From Desulfuromonas sp964536375 (GTDB lineage: Bacteria > Desulfobacterota > Desulfuromonadia > Desulfuromonadales > Desulfuromonadaceae): 64,000 nucleotides of DNA. Where the stretch lies: contig CAZHXF010000011.1 of NCBI GenBank assembly GCA_964536375.1, forward strand, positions 1-64,000. The letters are read 5' to 3'. Made by a program: the position numbers and the translations under genes. Shown in pieces: positions 32,088-41,865 of this stretch. Each line of letters opens with the position of its first letter. Position 1 is the first letter of the stretch. Under the pieces are notes generated by a model, which did not search any database, had not been told where the DNA came from, and saw nothing but the letters and a program-made list of their open reading frames with translations.

Positions 32088-34313
32088 TTAGGCACACTCA
32101 GAATAGCCGCAGGAGTGGCAAACACAACAGCCACCTTCATGCTCAATAGGACCGCCACACTCAGGACAGGCACCACCGCCAGATGTATGGTACTGCATAT
32201 CTTCATCTTCTTCTGCCTGCATATGCATCTGGATCGCTTTGGCCAAGGCATCAGCGCATGAGGTTACGCGATTAGCACCAAAACCGGCAGGTTTGTGACA
32301 GGAAATACCAACCAGTTGTTTTACTGTTTGGCGCGCTTGCACTCCACTGCGCCATGCCATCGACACCAGCCGTCCCAAAGCTTCACACTGAGAAGCAGCA
32401 CAACCTCCGGCTTTGCCCATGGTGGTAAATACCTCAAACAGACCATGAGAATCTTCATTGATGGTTATATACAACGGACCGCAACCAGTTTCCATTTGAT
32501 AGGTTGCACCATTGAGAGTACGTGGGCGGTCACGCTTACGCGTGTCTTTTTTGTTTTCCATAGGCACTGCTGCGTTGCCGTCTGTGCTTTTTTGAACTGA
32601 TAAAACTTGGCAATCACGCGAGCCATCACGGTAGATAGTTACCCCCTTACAACCGCTTTGGTGTGCCAGTCGATAAACATTAGCGACATCATCACGGGTG
32701 GCACTGTTGCAGAAGTTTACAGTTTTCGATACCGCATTATCGGTGTGCTGTTGAAAAGCTGCCTGCATGCGAATGTGATCCTCTGGGGTAATATCATGTG
32801 CCGTGACGAATACTTTGCGCACATCTTCGGGGATTTGTTCAAAATCGACAATTGATCCTTTCTCAGCAATCAATTTCATTAGTTCTGGAGAGTAGAATCC
32901 ACGCTCTTTGGCAATTTTTTCAAACAAAGGGTTAACTTCAACCAAAATATCATTGTCCATAACCTGACGCACATAAGACACAGCAAATAATGGTTCGACA
33001 CCACTAGAGCTGTTGGCGATGATGGAAATTGTGCCTGTCGGAGCAATGGTGGTGCAGGTGGCATTGCGAATTGGTGGCTCCTGCCGTGTGTCGTAGACAC
33101 TACCACTAAAATTGAGGAACGCACCGCGCTGTTGTGCCAGTTTACGCGAAGCATCATGTGACTCATCATTGATAAACTTCATCAGTTTTGCCCCAAGATC
33201 GGCAGCTTCCTGAGCGCGATAGGATATGCCCAGTAAAATCAGCATATCTGCCCAGCCCATAATGCCCAAACCGATTTTACGGTTTGCCTTAGACATCTCG
33301 GCTATTTCTGGTATCGGATAATTGTTGGCTTCGATCACGTTATCCAAAAAGTGCACCGCCAAATGGACGGTGTCACGCAATTTGCCCCAATCAACTTGCC
33401 CTTTTTTGACCATGTTATTCAGATTGATGGAACCAAGATTACATGATTCGTAGGGTAGCAATGGTTGCTCGCCACAAGGGTTAGTGCTCTCAATTTCACC
33501 AATATGTGGAGTAGGGTTGTCGCGATTGAGTCGGTCTAAGAAGATAATCCCCGGCTCACCATTGCTCCACGCCAGATCAATGATATGGTCAAAGACCTTG
33601 GCCGCTGACATGCGATTGCATACTTCACCAGTTCTGGGGCTGATTATGTCGTATTCAGCATCATTCTTTACTGCTTCCATAAAGGTTTCAGTTATGCCTA
33701 CTGAAATGTTGAAATTGGTCAAAACTGTTTGATCACGTTTACACATGATAAAATCCATAATATCCGGATGGTCTACGCGTAAAATGCCCATATTGGCGCC
33801 ACGGCGAGTACCGCCCTGTTTTATCGTTTCCGTTGCCGCATCAAAAACCTTCATGAATGACAATGGACCAGAAGACACCCCTTTGGTAGATAAAACAACA
33901 TCGTTAGCGGGGCGAATACGGCTGAAGGAAAACCCGGTACCACCGCCACTTTTATGAATAAGGGCAGTATTTTTTATAGCTTCGAAAATACTTTCCATGG
34001 AGTCGGCAACAGGCAGAACAAAACAAGCCGAAAGTTGTCCGAGAGGACGCCCAGCATTCATAAGAGTAGGTGAGTTAGGTAAAAAGTCGAGACTGGTCAT
34101 CATTGTATAAAAATCTGTTGCTAATTTTTTAACATCAGCATTTTGGTCAAATTTTGTATCAGGAGCCGCAATAGCTTCAGCAACTCGTTCGAACATATTG
34201 GCAGGAGTTTCCAGTACCAGCCCCTTTTCGTCGCGCTTGAGATAACGACGTTCGAGAACAGTGAGTGCGTTTTTAGTTAATGGCATAGGACTGTTTTTAG
34301 TGCTTTTTGGCAT
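32088..34313 (-). CDS. nrdJ: Adenosylcobalamin-dependent ribonucleotide reductase (class II)
   Basis: This enzyme makes deoxynucleotides with coenzyme B12 and needs no oxygen, which suits an anaerobe. The 741-residue protein has the radical-site loop STNPCGEQPLLPYESCNLGSIN with catalytic cysteine and Glu (near 276-297). The substrate-site stretch SFSRIRPAND and the C-terminal RNR barrel are also seen. It ends with a zinc-ribbon-like tail (CPECGGPIEHEGGCC, CHSCGYSEC) typical of the long class II form. Residues 575-600 (KKDTRKRDRPRTLNGATYQ) form the usual linker. A pair of NrdR-box-like sites lies upstream (34354-34401), so repression by NrdR is likely. A terminator follows. B12 supply genes are not in the window. 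Confidence 0.95.
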   Translation of the reverse strand: MPKSTKNSPMPLTKNALTVLERRYLKRDEKGLVLETPANMFERVAEAIAAPDTKFDQNADVKKLATDFYTMMTSLDFLPNSPTLMNAGRPLGQLSACFVLPVADSMESIFEAIKNTALIHKSGGGTGFSFSRIRPANDVVLSTKGVSSGPLSFMKVFDAATETIKQGGTRRGANMGILRVDHPDIMDFIMCKRDQTVLTNFNISVGITETFMEAVKNDAEYDIISPRTGEVCNRMSAAKVFDHIIDLAWSNGEPGIIFLDRLNRDNPTPHIGEIESTNPCGEQPLLPYESCNLGSINLNNMVKKGQVDWGKLRDTVHLAVHFLDNVIEANNYPIPEIAEMSKANRKIGLGIMGWADMLILLGISYRAQEAADLGAKLMKFINDESHDASRKLAQQRGAFLNFSGSVYDTRQEPPIRNATCTTIAPTGTISIIANSSSGVEPLFAVSYVRQVMDNDILVEVNPLFEKIAKERGFYSPELMKLIAEKGSIVDFEQIPEDVRKVFVTAHDITPEDHIRMQAAFQQHTDNAVSKTVNFCNSATRDDVANVYRLAHQSGCKGVTIYRDGSRDCQVLSVQKSTDGNAAVPMENKKDTRKRDRPRTLNGATYQMETGCGPLYITINEDSHGLFEVFTTMGKAGGCAASQCEALGRLVSMAWRSGVQARQTVKQLVGISCHKPAGFGANRVTSCADALAKAIQMHMQAEEDEDMQYHTSGGGACPECGGPIEHEGGCCVCHSCGYSECA

Positions 34314-34353
34314 AAGATTTTCCCTTATTCATTAGTTGCCGAGATTCATTAAT

Positions 34354-34401
34354 ACACAACATTCAGTATGTATGGTGAATTTAAAACACAATATCTCGTG
34401 G
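34354..34401 (-). promoter_or_regulatory. Pair of NrdR-box-like operators upstream of nrdJ
   Basis: The two 16-base sites at 34354-34369 (ACACAACATTCAGTAT) and 34386-34401 (ACACAATATCTCGTGG) match the NrdR consensus ACACWATATATWGTGT at 12 and 13 of 16 positions. Their starts are 32 bases apart, the usual spacing of paired NrdR boxes. They lie 40-90 bases upstream of the nrdJ start. NrdR senses the ATP/dATP balance. The nrdR gene is not in the window. Confidence 0.6.
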
Positions 34402-34566
34402 TTGTCAACGCCGTTCAACTGTTTAACGTTTGGTTAAATTATTATGTAGTGTTTGCCGAATTGAAGTTGCCTAAAAAAGTATACGATGGTAGCTTCTGCT
34501 GATCTTTTACTAGAAATATCAATCTGCTATTTATAGTAGTTTGCCATTAGTTTTTACGGAGCATTC

Positions 34567-35730
34567 ATGCCATTCGCTGGTAACGAGCCTGCGCTTATTT
34601 ATCTTGATAATGCAGCTACTTCATTTCCTAAACCGGAAGTGGTGTATGTGACTCAAGATAATGTATCCAGAACCTGTGGTGCAAACCCCGGTAGAAGTGG
34701 GCATAAATTAGCGCATGAAGCTGCTCAAATTGTCCTGAAAGCACGTCTGGCTGCCGCAGATTTTTTTTCAATTCAAGATTGTGGTCAAATTGTTTTCACT
34801 GCCAACGCCACCGAATCCATAAACATAGCCTTATTTGGTGTGCTTGAAGCTGGAGACAGGGTTGTGACTACAACAATGGAGCACAACTCGGTCACTCGTC
34901 CTTTATATGAGCTACACCGCAGAGGTGTTGATGTCGTAAAAGTGCAATGTGATCAATCCGGTCGTATTGAGCTCAAAGAACTACAGCATGCCTGTCTTGC
35001 AAAACCTACGAAGATGGTGGTGATAAACCACTGCTCAAATGTTACCGGTACCGAACAACCAGTGTCTGCTATAGGTAATTGGTGTCGTCAACAGGGTATT
35101 ATTTTCATGCTGGATGCTGCACAAAGCGCGGGTTTTTTCCCTATTGACGTAAATGCAATGGCGATAGATTTACTTGCTGCTCCGGGGCACAAATCTTTGC
35201 TAGGTCCTCAAGGGACAGGTTTTTTATATGTTGGCAAAGAGATCAAAGTTAAGCCATTAAAGTTTGGTGGCACTGGCACCATGTCCAGCAGTTTACAACA
35301 ACCAGAGCATCTGCCAGATCGTTTAGAGTGTGGCACTCTTAATACTGCCGGTTTAGCAGCATTAACTGCTGCACTAGGATGGATCAAACAGCAAGGTATT
35401 GAGAATATCCGCAACCATGAACAGGCATTAGTTAATCAGCTGCGTGCTGGGTTGTCGCTTTTACCCGCCGTCTCTTTTTATGGTCCTGAATGTGCTGAAG
35501 GGGGGGTACTCTCCTTTGGTATTACCGGTTTTGATCCCGCGGAGATAGGTTTCATTCTCGATCAACAGTACAATATAGCCGTTCGGGTTGGCTTACACTG
35601 TGCTCCTGACGCCCACCACACAATTGGTTCTTTCCCTCAGGGAACAATTCGTGTCAGTCCGGGTATCTTTAATACCGCAGAACATATAAACTACTTTTTA
35701 CAGGCAATCACCGAGATAACTACACAGTAA
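34567..35730 (+). CDS. Class V aminotransferase, cysteine desulfurase-like
   Basis: The 387-residue PLP enzyme begins LIYLDNAATSFPKPEVV, has HKSLLGPQGTGFLYVG around the PLP lysine (near 206), and RVGLHCAPDAHHTIG near the C-terminus, where a catalytic cysteine would sit (near 343). It resembles the SufS/CsdA-like family often annotated as 'cysteine desulfurase family protein', a different branch from the NifS-like enzyme at 23504. No suf genes adjoin. It is transcribed away from nrdJ. The function may be persulfide supply, selenocysteine lyase activity or another beta-elimination. Confidence 0.85.
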   Translation: MPFAGNEPALIYLDNAATSFPKPEVVYVTQDNVSRTCGANPGRSGHKLAHEAAQIVLKARLAAADFFSIQDCGQIVFTANATESINIALFGVLEAGDRVVTTTMEHNSVTRPLYELHRRGVDVVKVQCDQSGRIELKELQHACLAKPTKMVVINHCSNVTGTEQPVSAIGNWCRQQGIIFMLDAAQSAGFFPIDVNAMAIDLLAAPGHKSLLGPQGTGFLYVGKEIKVKPLKFGGTGTMSSSLQQPEHLPDRLECGTLNTAGLAALTAALGWIKQQGIENIRNHEQALVNQLRAGLSLLPAVSFYGPECAEGGVLSFGITGFDPAEIGFILDQQYNIAVRVGLHCAPDAHHTIGSFPQGTIRVSPGIFNTAEHINYFLQAITEITTQ

Positions 35731-35810
35731 TCGCTCTTGAGACAAATTGGTCGTCTATACTCATCTATTTTATGGACACATATACTTTCTTTTTTAACCT
35801 GTGAGGTGAT

Positions 35811-37130
35811 ATGAAAAAATTTATCCTTGATACCAATGTGCTTTTGCATGATCCACAGGCATTCTTGAAGTTTGAAGATAACGATGTATATATTCCCATA
35901 ACTGTTATCGAAGAAATTGATACTTTCAAAAAAGATCTCAATGAAATTGGACGTAATGCCCGTTTCGTATCTCGAATGCTGGACAAGCTGCGTTCCAAAG
36001 GCAGTTTGACCGAGGGTGTGCCGTTAGAAAATGGGGGGAAACTAATCGTAGTTTTATATCCCCAACAGCACGCAAACAAGTTGCCGCTAGACTTAGACAT
36101 GACCCGTGCTGACAACCGTATTCTGGCTGTTGCCGTCGGTATAAAAGGTGGTTGCGAGTGTAAGGTCATATTGGTAACTAAAGATACCAATTTGCGGATT
36201 AAGGCTAATGCTCTTGGTTTAGTGGCTCAAGATTACGAGAGTGATAAAGTTTCCATTGATGAGCTGTACACAGGTACTGCAGAACGTCTAATCCCAGCTA
36301 CGCTGGTAGATCGTTTTTATGGGCAAGGGTTTCTTGAAGAGGCGCAAGATACAACGTTATTACCCAATCAATGTATCACGCTTATTGATGAGACAAATCT
36401 ATCCCATACTGCTTTAGCGCGATATAATTCTGTGATGGGGAAATTATTACCCCTGGTGAAACTTCCCAAAGAGGGAATATGGGGCATTCAAGAACGCAAC
36501 CGCGAGCAGCACTTCGCCCTTGACCTGCTACTTGATCCAGCGATTCAGGTTGTTACGCTGGTTGGTAAAGCGGGGACAGGAAAAACGCTACTGGCGATTG
36601 CTGCCGGACTGCAAAAAACCGCTGACGATGGTAAGTACAACAGGTTGTTGGTTTCCCGCCCGATATTTCCTATGGGACGTGATCTAGGATTTTTACCCGG
36701 CGATGTTGAAGAAAAACTGTCACCATGGATGCAACCAATTTTTGACAATGTCGAGTTGTTGTTGGGCTCTATTGAAGATCGGGGCAAGCACAAGCGTGGT
36801 TACAAAGAGCTGGTGGATATGGGAATTATGGAGATAGAACCATTGACTTATATTCGTGGGCGTTCTATTCCGAATCAGTATATGATTGTCGATGAAGCAC
36901 AAAATTTGACTCCCCATGAAATTAAAACTATAGTAACTCGCGCTGGCGAGGGTACAAAAATAGTTTTAACTGGCGACCCGTATCAGATCGATAATCCATA
37001 TGTAGATGCTTCAAGTAATGGGTTGTCCTACTTGGTGGAAAAATTTAAAGGACAGCAGATTTCCGGTCATGTTACTTTGTCCACAGGTGAACGTTCCAGT
37101 TTGGCAGAGTTAGCTGCAAATTTATTGTAG
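35811..37130 (+). CDS. PhoH family protein with N-terminal PIN domain
   Basis: The 439-residue protein fuses a PIN-type RNase domain (about 1-140, with acidic residues in FILDTNVLLHDP and ITVIEEIDTF and later TRADNRILAVA) to a PhoH ATPase/helicase domain (about 240-435). The ATPase shows Walker A GKAGTGKT and Walker B YMIVDEAQNLTPHE, then LTGDPYQID. This is the PhoH2/YlaK arrangement, reported to unwind and cut RNA. All PIN acidic residues seem present, so activity is likely. It is followed by tsaD after 66 bases and may share a transcript with it. Confidence 0.92.
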   Translation: MKKFILDTNVLLHDPQAFLKFEDNDVYIPITVIEEIDTFKKDLNEIGRNARFVSRMLDKLRSKGSLTEGVPLENGGKLIVVLYPQQHANKLPLDLDMTRADNRILAVAVGIKGGCECKVILVTKDTNLRIKANALGLVAQDYESDKVSIDELYTGTAERLIPATLVDRFYGQGFLEEAQDTTLLPNQCITLIDETNLSHTALARYNSVMGKLLPLVKLPKEGIWGIQERNREQHFALDLLLDPAIQVVTLVGKAGTGKTLLAIAAGLQKTADDGKYNRLLVSRPIFPMGRDLGFLPGDVEEKLSPWMQPIFDNVELLLGSIEDRGKHKRGYKELVDMGIMEIEPLTYIRGRSIPNQYMIVDEAQNLTPHEIKTIVTRAGEGTKIVLTGDPYQIDNPYVDASSNGLSYLVEKFKGQQISGHVTLSTGERSSLAELAANLL

Positions 37131-37196
37131 AAGCGCGCTGAAGATATCTATTAAGCGTCTATTTTCTCACGCTATTTGATCAACGATCTTAAATTA

Positions 37197-38255
37197 ATGC
37201 TTATTCTAACTATAGAATCATCCTGTGATGAAACTTCGGCGGCTATCGTTCGCGATGGTCGCTGTGTTTTGAGTAATATCATTGCATCACAAGTGGATAT
37301 TCATGCCTGCTACGGAGGAGTTGTACCCGAGCTGGCAGCGCGTAAACATCTAGAATCTTGCCCGGTGGTAATTGACCAAGCATTGCAGGTTGCCGGAGTT
37401 ACCCTGCAAGACATTGAGGGGATTGCTGTTACTGCAGGTCCGGGCTTAATAGGGGCACTTTTGGTTGGCTTATCTGCGGCCAAAGCGTTGGCTTTTGCTT
37501 TAGAAATCCCTCTAGTTGGTATCCATCATATTGAGGGTCATATTCTCGCTCCGTTTCTGGAAACCACAGCCAATATTAGCAGTGGTACGCAACAACTACA
37601 GTTTCCCTATTTGGCTTTAGCTGTTTCTGGTGGTCATACCCACCTGTTTCGTGTCGATGGTATTGGTGCCTATGAATTGATCGGCCAAACCCTAGATGAT
37701 GCGGCGGGTGAAGCCTTTGATAAAGTAGCGAAAATGGCTGGCTTAACTTATCCCGGTGGTGCTCTTATAGATAAATTAGCCCAGAGTGGTGATCCATGTT
37801 ATTTTAATTTTCCTCGCCCTATGTTGCATCGTCCAGGTTTCGACTTCAGTTTCAGTGGTATCAAAACAGCAGTATTGAATCAGATAAAAAAGCTTGATCA
37901 GCCCCTAGAAGGGGAGTTACTTACTCATTTAGCCGCTTCATTTCAGGAGGCAGTTGTGGATGTGTTAAGTCGTAAAGCTTTCAAGGCTGCTAAGGAGCAC
38001 CAGTTATCACAAATTGTCGTGGCTGGCGGCGTGGCCTGTAATAGCGGTTTGCGTCACCGTTTCAGTCAATTAAGTTTATCTACCGAAATTGATGTTTTCT
38101 TTCCTGAACCTATTTTGTGCGCTGACAATGCTGCCATGCTGGCCGTTGCCGGTGACTATTACCTTACTCGTGGGTTGACTTCACCGCTTGAGCTTAATGC
38201 TCGCGCCAACTGGCCATTAGCAAAAGTAACTGGGCCTTTGCAAGGGCAGTGTTAG
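37197..38255 (+). CDS. tsaD: tRNA threonylcarbamoyladenosine (t6A) synthase subunit TsaD
   Basis: TsaD transfers threonylcarbamoyl to A37 of ANN-decoding tRNAs, an essential step. The 352-residue protein starts MLILTIESSCDETSAAIV and has the iron-binding HHIEGH (near 112-117), AVSGGHTHLF (near 141), and PAGGVACNSGLR-like VVAGGVACNSGL (near 280). I chose the ATG at 37197 rather than a TTG seven codons earlier, because the family starts there. The ribosome site is weak. A small insertion (TTANISSGTQQLQ, near 126-138) is seen. It heads a tight group with DUF2062 and rsmA, both RNA-linked. Its product is the substrate for MtaB encoded at 25899. Confidence 0.95.
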   Translation: MLILTIESSCDETSAAIVRDGRCVLSNIIASQVDIHACYGGVVPELAARKHLESCPVVIDQALQVAGVTLQDIEGIAVTAGPGLIGALLVGLSAAKALAFALEIPLVGIHHIEGHILAPFLETTANISSGTQQLQFPYLALAVSGGHTHLFRVDGIGAYELIGQTLDDAAGEAFDKVAKMAGLTYPGGALIDKLAQSGDPCYFNFPRPMLHRPGFDFSFSGIKTAVLNQIKKLDQPLEGELLTHLAASFQEAVVDVLSRKAFKAAKEHQLSQIVVAGGVACNSGLRHRFSQLSLSTEIDVFFPEPILCADNAAMLAVAGDYYLTRGLTSPLELNARANWPLAKVTGPLQGQC

Positions 38256-38261
38256 ACAACC

Positions 38262-38750
38262 ATGTGGCGGCGCTGGGGATTGATTCGACAAGCAAAACTC
38301 ATGCTGCTCCAGCTGTTACGCTTGCGGGCTCAACCTGATGAGATCGCCAAAGGTTTTGCACTAGGAATATTTGTTGGTATGACACCAACATTTGGCGGTC
38401 AGATGCTGATTGCAGTCTTTTTTGCCATGTTGCTACGGGAGAATAAGATTGCCGCAGCTATCGGAGTTTGGATCAGTAATCCCATTACCGCACCATTTAT
38501 ATATGCTGCAGAATACGAAACCGGGCGCTTTTTATTAGGCATGGAGCATGTCAATTTTCATGTAACCTTAGGCTCTGAAACCATAACTAAATTTGGTTAT
38601 GACCTACTTGTCCCTATGTGTATTGGTAGTGTGGTCTATGGTGTATTGTTAGGTGCTATTTCCTATGCCGTGGTATTACGTATGGTGCCAAGTATGAAAA
38701 CCTTGCGGATTACCCGCTGGCCACGCCCATTCCAAAAGAGATCTCATTGA
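38262..38750 (+). CDS. DUF2062 membrane protein
   Basis: The 162-residue protein has the DUF2062 pattern: a positive N-terminal helix, the stretch IAKGFALGIFVGMTPTFGGQ (about 29-48) and three hydrophobic segments (about 34-75, 80-95, 122-142) with a conserved SNPITAPFIYAAEYETGRFLLG region. It is an integral membrane protein of unknown function found in many proteobacteria, often beside genes for lipid or glycan transfer. Here it lies seven bases after tsaD and its stop overlaps the rsmA start by one base, so all three are one operon. I cannot name a role. Confidence 0.85.
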   Translation: MWRRWGLIRQAKLMLLQLLRLRAQPDEIAKGFALGIFVGMTPTFGGQMLIAVFFAMLLRENKIAAAIGVWISNPITAPFIYAAEYETGRFLLGMEHVNFHVTLGSETITKFGYDLLVPMCIGSVVYGVLLGAISYAVVLRMVPSMKTLRITRWPRPFQKRSH

Positions 38751-39562
38751 TGGAAACCTATCATCGTCCACGCAAGCGTTTTGGTCAGAATTTCTTGCAT
38801 GATCAAAGTGTAATTTCAGCCATTATAGCTGCGGCGCAGCTGAATTCAACTGATCATATATTGGAGATAGGACCGGGGCAGGGTGCGCTAACGCAAAGAA
38901 TTTTACCCCAAGTTGCGACACTGGACATAATAGAAATTGACCGTGATTTAGCCCAGAGTTTTGTTGAGAGTAACCATGACAAATTAACTGTGCATGTTGG
39001 TGATGCACTACGGCTCGATTGGCGAGAAATATTGCGGGATGATAACTATAAGTTGATCGCTAATTTACCTTACAATATTTCCACGCAGATTTTATTCAAG
39101 ATGATGGAACATCGTCAGCACTTCACACGCATGGTCTTAATGTTTCAAAAAGAGGTTGGCGATCGTTTGCGCGCCCAGCCGGGAACCAAGGAATATGGTG
39201 CCTTGACAGTTATGTGCCAGCTGTGGTTCGATGTCGACCGAGTTTTGTTGGTGTCGCCGCAATCATTTCGACCGCCACCGAAGATAATGTCTGAAGTGCT
39301 AAAATTCGACCGTCTGGAACAACCTCGAGTACGGGTTGATGATCAGGAGTTTTTCCAACGTGTAGTGAAAGCGGCATTTGCTCAGCGTCGAAAAACATTA
39401 CGTAACTGCTTACATGCAGCCGGGTTCAGCAAATCCAGTGTAGATATCACGCAAGAAGCTGGCACAATCGACATGCGTAGACGCGGTGAAACCCTGTCCA
39501 TTCAGGAATTCGCTCAACTAGCTACGCAACTGCAAACCATAGAAAATAATTTATTAAGTTAG
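38750..39562 (+). CDS. rsmA: 16S rRNA dimethyladenosine transferase
   Basis: RsmA (KsgA) methylates A1518 and A1519 of 16S rRNA during ribosome assembly. The 270-residue protein has the family start PRKRFGQNFLHD, the SAM-binding motif EIGPGQGALT (about 40-49) and the catalytic NLPYNIS (near 105-111). The C-terminal helical domain (KAAFAQRRKTLRN) is complete. The ATG at 38750 overlaps the previous stop (TGATG); a TTG one codon upstream is less likely. Loss would give kasugamycin resistance in other species. It is followed 9 bases later by a parvulin gene. Confidence 0.95.
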   Translation: METYHRPRKRFGQNFLHDQSVISAIIAAAQLNSTDHILEIGPGQGALTQRILPQVATLDIIEIDRDLAQSFVESNHDKLTVHVGDALRLDWREILRDDNYKLIANLPYNISTQILFKMMEHRQHFTRMVLMFQKEVGDRLRAQPGTKEYGALTVMCQLWFDVDRVLLVSPQSFRPPPKIMSEVLKFDRLEQPRVRVDDQEFFQRVVKAAFAQRRKTLRNCLHAAGFSKSSVDITQEAGTIDMRRRGETLSIQEFAQLATQLQTIENNLLS

Positions 39563-39571
39563 GAGAATCAA

Positions 39572-40453
39572 GTGCAAGAGCAAACAATTAGCATTAACGG
39601 TAGTCCGGTAAGCCATTTCGATTTCATTAATGCCATGCAAAGTTATGCAATGGAGATGTTCCGTAAAACGGTCGATCAATTAAATGAAGAGGAGACCGCT
39701 CAGGCACAAGAAATTGCTACAGAACGGATCATTGCGCGTGAGTTAATTTATCAGCAAGCCTTGGCTGAAGGTGTTGTGGCTGAGGAGGATGAGGTTACCC
39801 AAGAGATCACGAAGGTTATGGCAAACTTTCCGTCACCGGAAGAGTTTTTCGCAACCTTGGAAAAAGCTGGCATCGACCGCGAGAGCTATTATCGCATGAT
39901 CCGTCAGGATTTATCCGTCAACAAAATGACCGAAAAAAAATCATCATCTGCGCCTCAACCAACTGAAGAAGAGATGCGGGCTTTTTATGCAGAAAACACA
40001 GAGAAAATGCGTAAGCCTGCCCAGGTAAGAGCCAGCCATATCCTGGTGAAAGCTACCGATGAAAATCGTCAAGAAGCACAGGCTAAGATTGCCGAGATTC
40101 AACAACAGGTTAAAGCTGGCGAGTTGAGTTTTGGTGCCTTGGCGCAACAATATTCAGTATGCCCCAGTAAAGATAAAGGTGGAGATCTAGGGTTTTTTAG
40201 TCGTGGCTCAATGGTTAAAGAATTTGAAAAGGTTGCTTTCTCTCTAGAACCAGGTGAGGTCAGCGACATTGTTGATACCCCATTTGGTTATCACCTGATT
40301 AATGTTACTGATCGTCAGCAGGAAGTATCTCTGTCCTATGAAGAGGTTAAACCCCAGATCTTATCTTTTCTACAGGAGCAAAACGGCGCCAAGGTTTTAC
40401 ACGCGTGGGTAGAAGAACTAAAACAAAAAGCAGAAATAACTTTCAATAAGTGA
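39572..40453 (+). CDS. Parvulin-type peptidyl-prolyl isomerase / chaperone
   Basis: The 293-residue protein has a SurA_N-like helical chaperone region (about 20-125), then a rotamase domain (about 150-245) with RASHILVKA, GGDLGFFSRGSMVKEFEKVAFSL and TPFGYHLINV. A C-terminal helix (255-293) returns to the chaperone module. There is no signal peptide, so it acts in the cytoplasm like trigger-factor-type or PrsA-shaped soluble parvulins, unless it uses another route. Start GTG follows TAGGAG. The gene sits nine bases after rsmA. Binding partners are not predictable. Confidence 0.9.
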   Translation: MQEQTISINGSPVSHFDFINAMQSYAMEMFRKTVDQLNEEETAQAQEIATERIIARELIYQQALAEGVVAEEDEVTQEITKVMANFPSPEEFFATLEKAGIDRESYYRMIRQDLSVNKMTEKKSSSAPQPTEEEMRAFYAENTEKMRKPAQVRASHILVKATDENRQEAQAKIAEIQQQVKAGELSFGALAQQYSVCPSKDKGGDLGFFSRGSMVKEFEKVAFSLEPGEVSDIVDTPFGYHLINVTDRQQEVSLSYEEVKPQILSFLQEQNGAKVLHAWVEELKQKAEITFNK

Positions 40454-40487
40454 TTTTTACTCGTAAACAATAAGTTGTGCTAGTGCT

Positions 40488-41828
40488 ATGAATATTGTCT
40501 GGCAACAGCTCTGTGACCATCATTTTAAAGAATTAAGTCTGCTGGCTAGCTTAGCAGCAGACGAGTCTTTACCTGTATACATCGTTGGTGGTTGTCTACG
40601 CGATGCTCTTCTCAACCGTCCCAGTGCAGACTACGATATTGCCAGCGCTGGTGATCCTACTGCGTTGGCAAAAAGATTTTCCCGGCGCATAAAAGGTCAT
40701 TGGTTTTCGCTGGATGGTCAACGTGGGTATAGTAGGGTTGTAAAAGATGGTATTTATTCCGCTACAGCTTTAACACCAGTAAAAACTCATAGTTTGCAAA
40801 TAGACTTTGCCCCATTGCGGGCTGAATCCATTGAAGGTGATATAGCATTACGCGATTTCACCATTAACGCCATGGCTACAGTGCTATCCTCGCCAATCTC
40901 CCCCGAAAACAATATACAACTCATCGATATGTTAGATGCTAAAAATGATCTAGCCCATGGCTTGCTCCGCATGTGTAGCGCTGAGGTGTTGCCTGACGAC
41001 CCGCTAAGAATCATTAAGGGACTGCGGCATTGCGCCCAACTTGGTTTTGCTATTGAGGAAAATACTCTTTTAGCTTTTAAACGCTATGCGCCATTATTAA
41101 ATCAAATTGCCGGTGAGCGCATCAGGCATGAGTTGGCGCAAATACTTGCAGCGCAACACCATCAGCAAGCAGTTAGCTTATTTATACAGTGCGGTGGGGC
41201 AAAAGCTCTAGGGCTCAATGGCGACGAGCAATATGTACTGCAAAATTACACAATATTGCAGGTCAAGATAGCAACGATACTAAAAGAACCATCCTTATCA
41301 GCACATATGCTTCGCTTCGTAGGCGACGATTTCACCGTTTTATCTCTTATACGTTTTATCAGTTTACTGCGCTGTTTTCTGTTAGAAGATGAAAATATCG
41401 ACAAAATACTCCACAGGTTACATTTTAATAAGCGCTTGAGAAAATTGCTCTCCTTCTCCTGTAAAATCAGTGGTACTCAATTGACCTGTTTCAGTCGCTT
41501 AGCATGTAGTGAACGGGGTAAATTACTGTGGTTGCAACAGCATGGCGCACCATTGCCAGAGTCGTTGTTAGTGTGTGCACTGTTTGCCGATGCCCAAATG
41601 GATCCTTTTGCGTTAGCTAAGTTATACAACAAGAGTTTTGAGCTGTTACATAACAACAAAATGGTTCCCTTGCTGACCAGTCAGCAAGTCGTACAACAGC
41701 AATCTGGATTTGCTGGGAAAATGTTTGGTGCTTTTTTTTCTGATCTAAACAGACAAGAAATTCTCGGGCACGTCAACACCGAGCAGGAAGCAATTGATTA
41801 TCTTAATCGATGGCATGAAAGCAATTGA
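40488..41828 (+). CDS. tRNA nucleotidyltransferase / poly(A) polymerase family protein
   Basis: The 446-residue protein is a class II nucleotidyltransferase: the head domain has YIVGGCLRDALL (about 31-42) and the metal-binding PSADYDIAS (near 44-52). Then come the conserved RDFTINAMA (near 125) and the ERIRHEL segment (near 208) used in CCA enzymes. It could add CCA to tRNA, add only part of it, or polyadenylate RNA; members in this lineage split these jobs. Here the three tRNA genes already encode CCA, so repair or polyadenylation would be enough. The final 230 residues diverge from E. coli enzymes. tRNA-Gly follows 37 bases later. Confidence 0.88.
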   Translation: MNIVWQQLCDHHFKELSLLASLAADESLPVYIVGGCLRDALLNRPSADYDIASAGDPTALAKRFSRRIKGHWFSLDGQRGYSRVVKDGIYSATALTPVKTHSLQIDFAPLRAESIEGDIALRDFTINAMATVLSSPISPENNIQLIDMLDAKNDLAHGLLRMCSAEVLPDDPLRIIKGLRHCAQLGFAIEENTLLAFKRYAPLLNQIAGERIRHELAQILAAQHHQQAVSLFIQCGGAKALGLNGDEQYVLQNYTILQVKIATILKEPSLSAHMLRFVGDDFTVLSLIRFISLLRCFLLEDENIDKILHRLHFNKRLRKLLSFSCKISGTQLTCFSRLACSERGKLLWLQQHGAPLPESLLVCALFADAQMDPFALAKLYNKSFELLHNNKMVPLLTSQQVVQQQSGFAGKMFGAFFSDLNRQEILGHVNTEQEAIDYLNRWHESN

Positions 41829-41865
41829 CAAGCGTGGTCGTGTTTCCCTATACTCCACCCTCATT

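Noticed and set aside
34314..34566. Possible cobalamin riboswitch before nrdJ
   Set aside because: No B12-box-like core or multi-stem leader is visible, and the NrdR-like boxes explain the region better.
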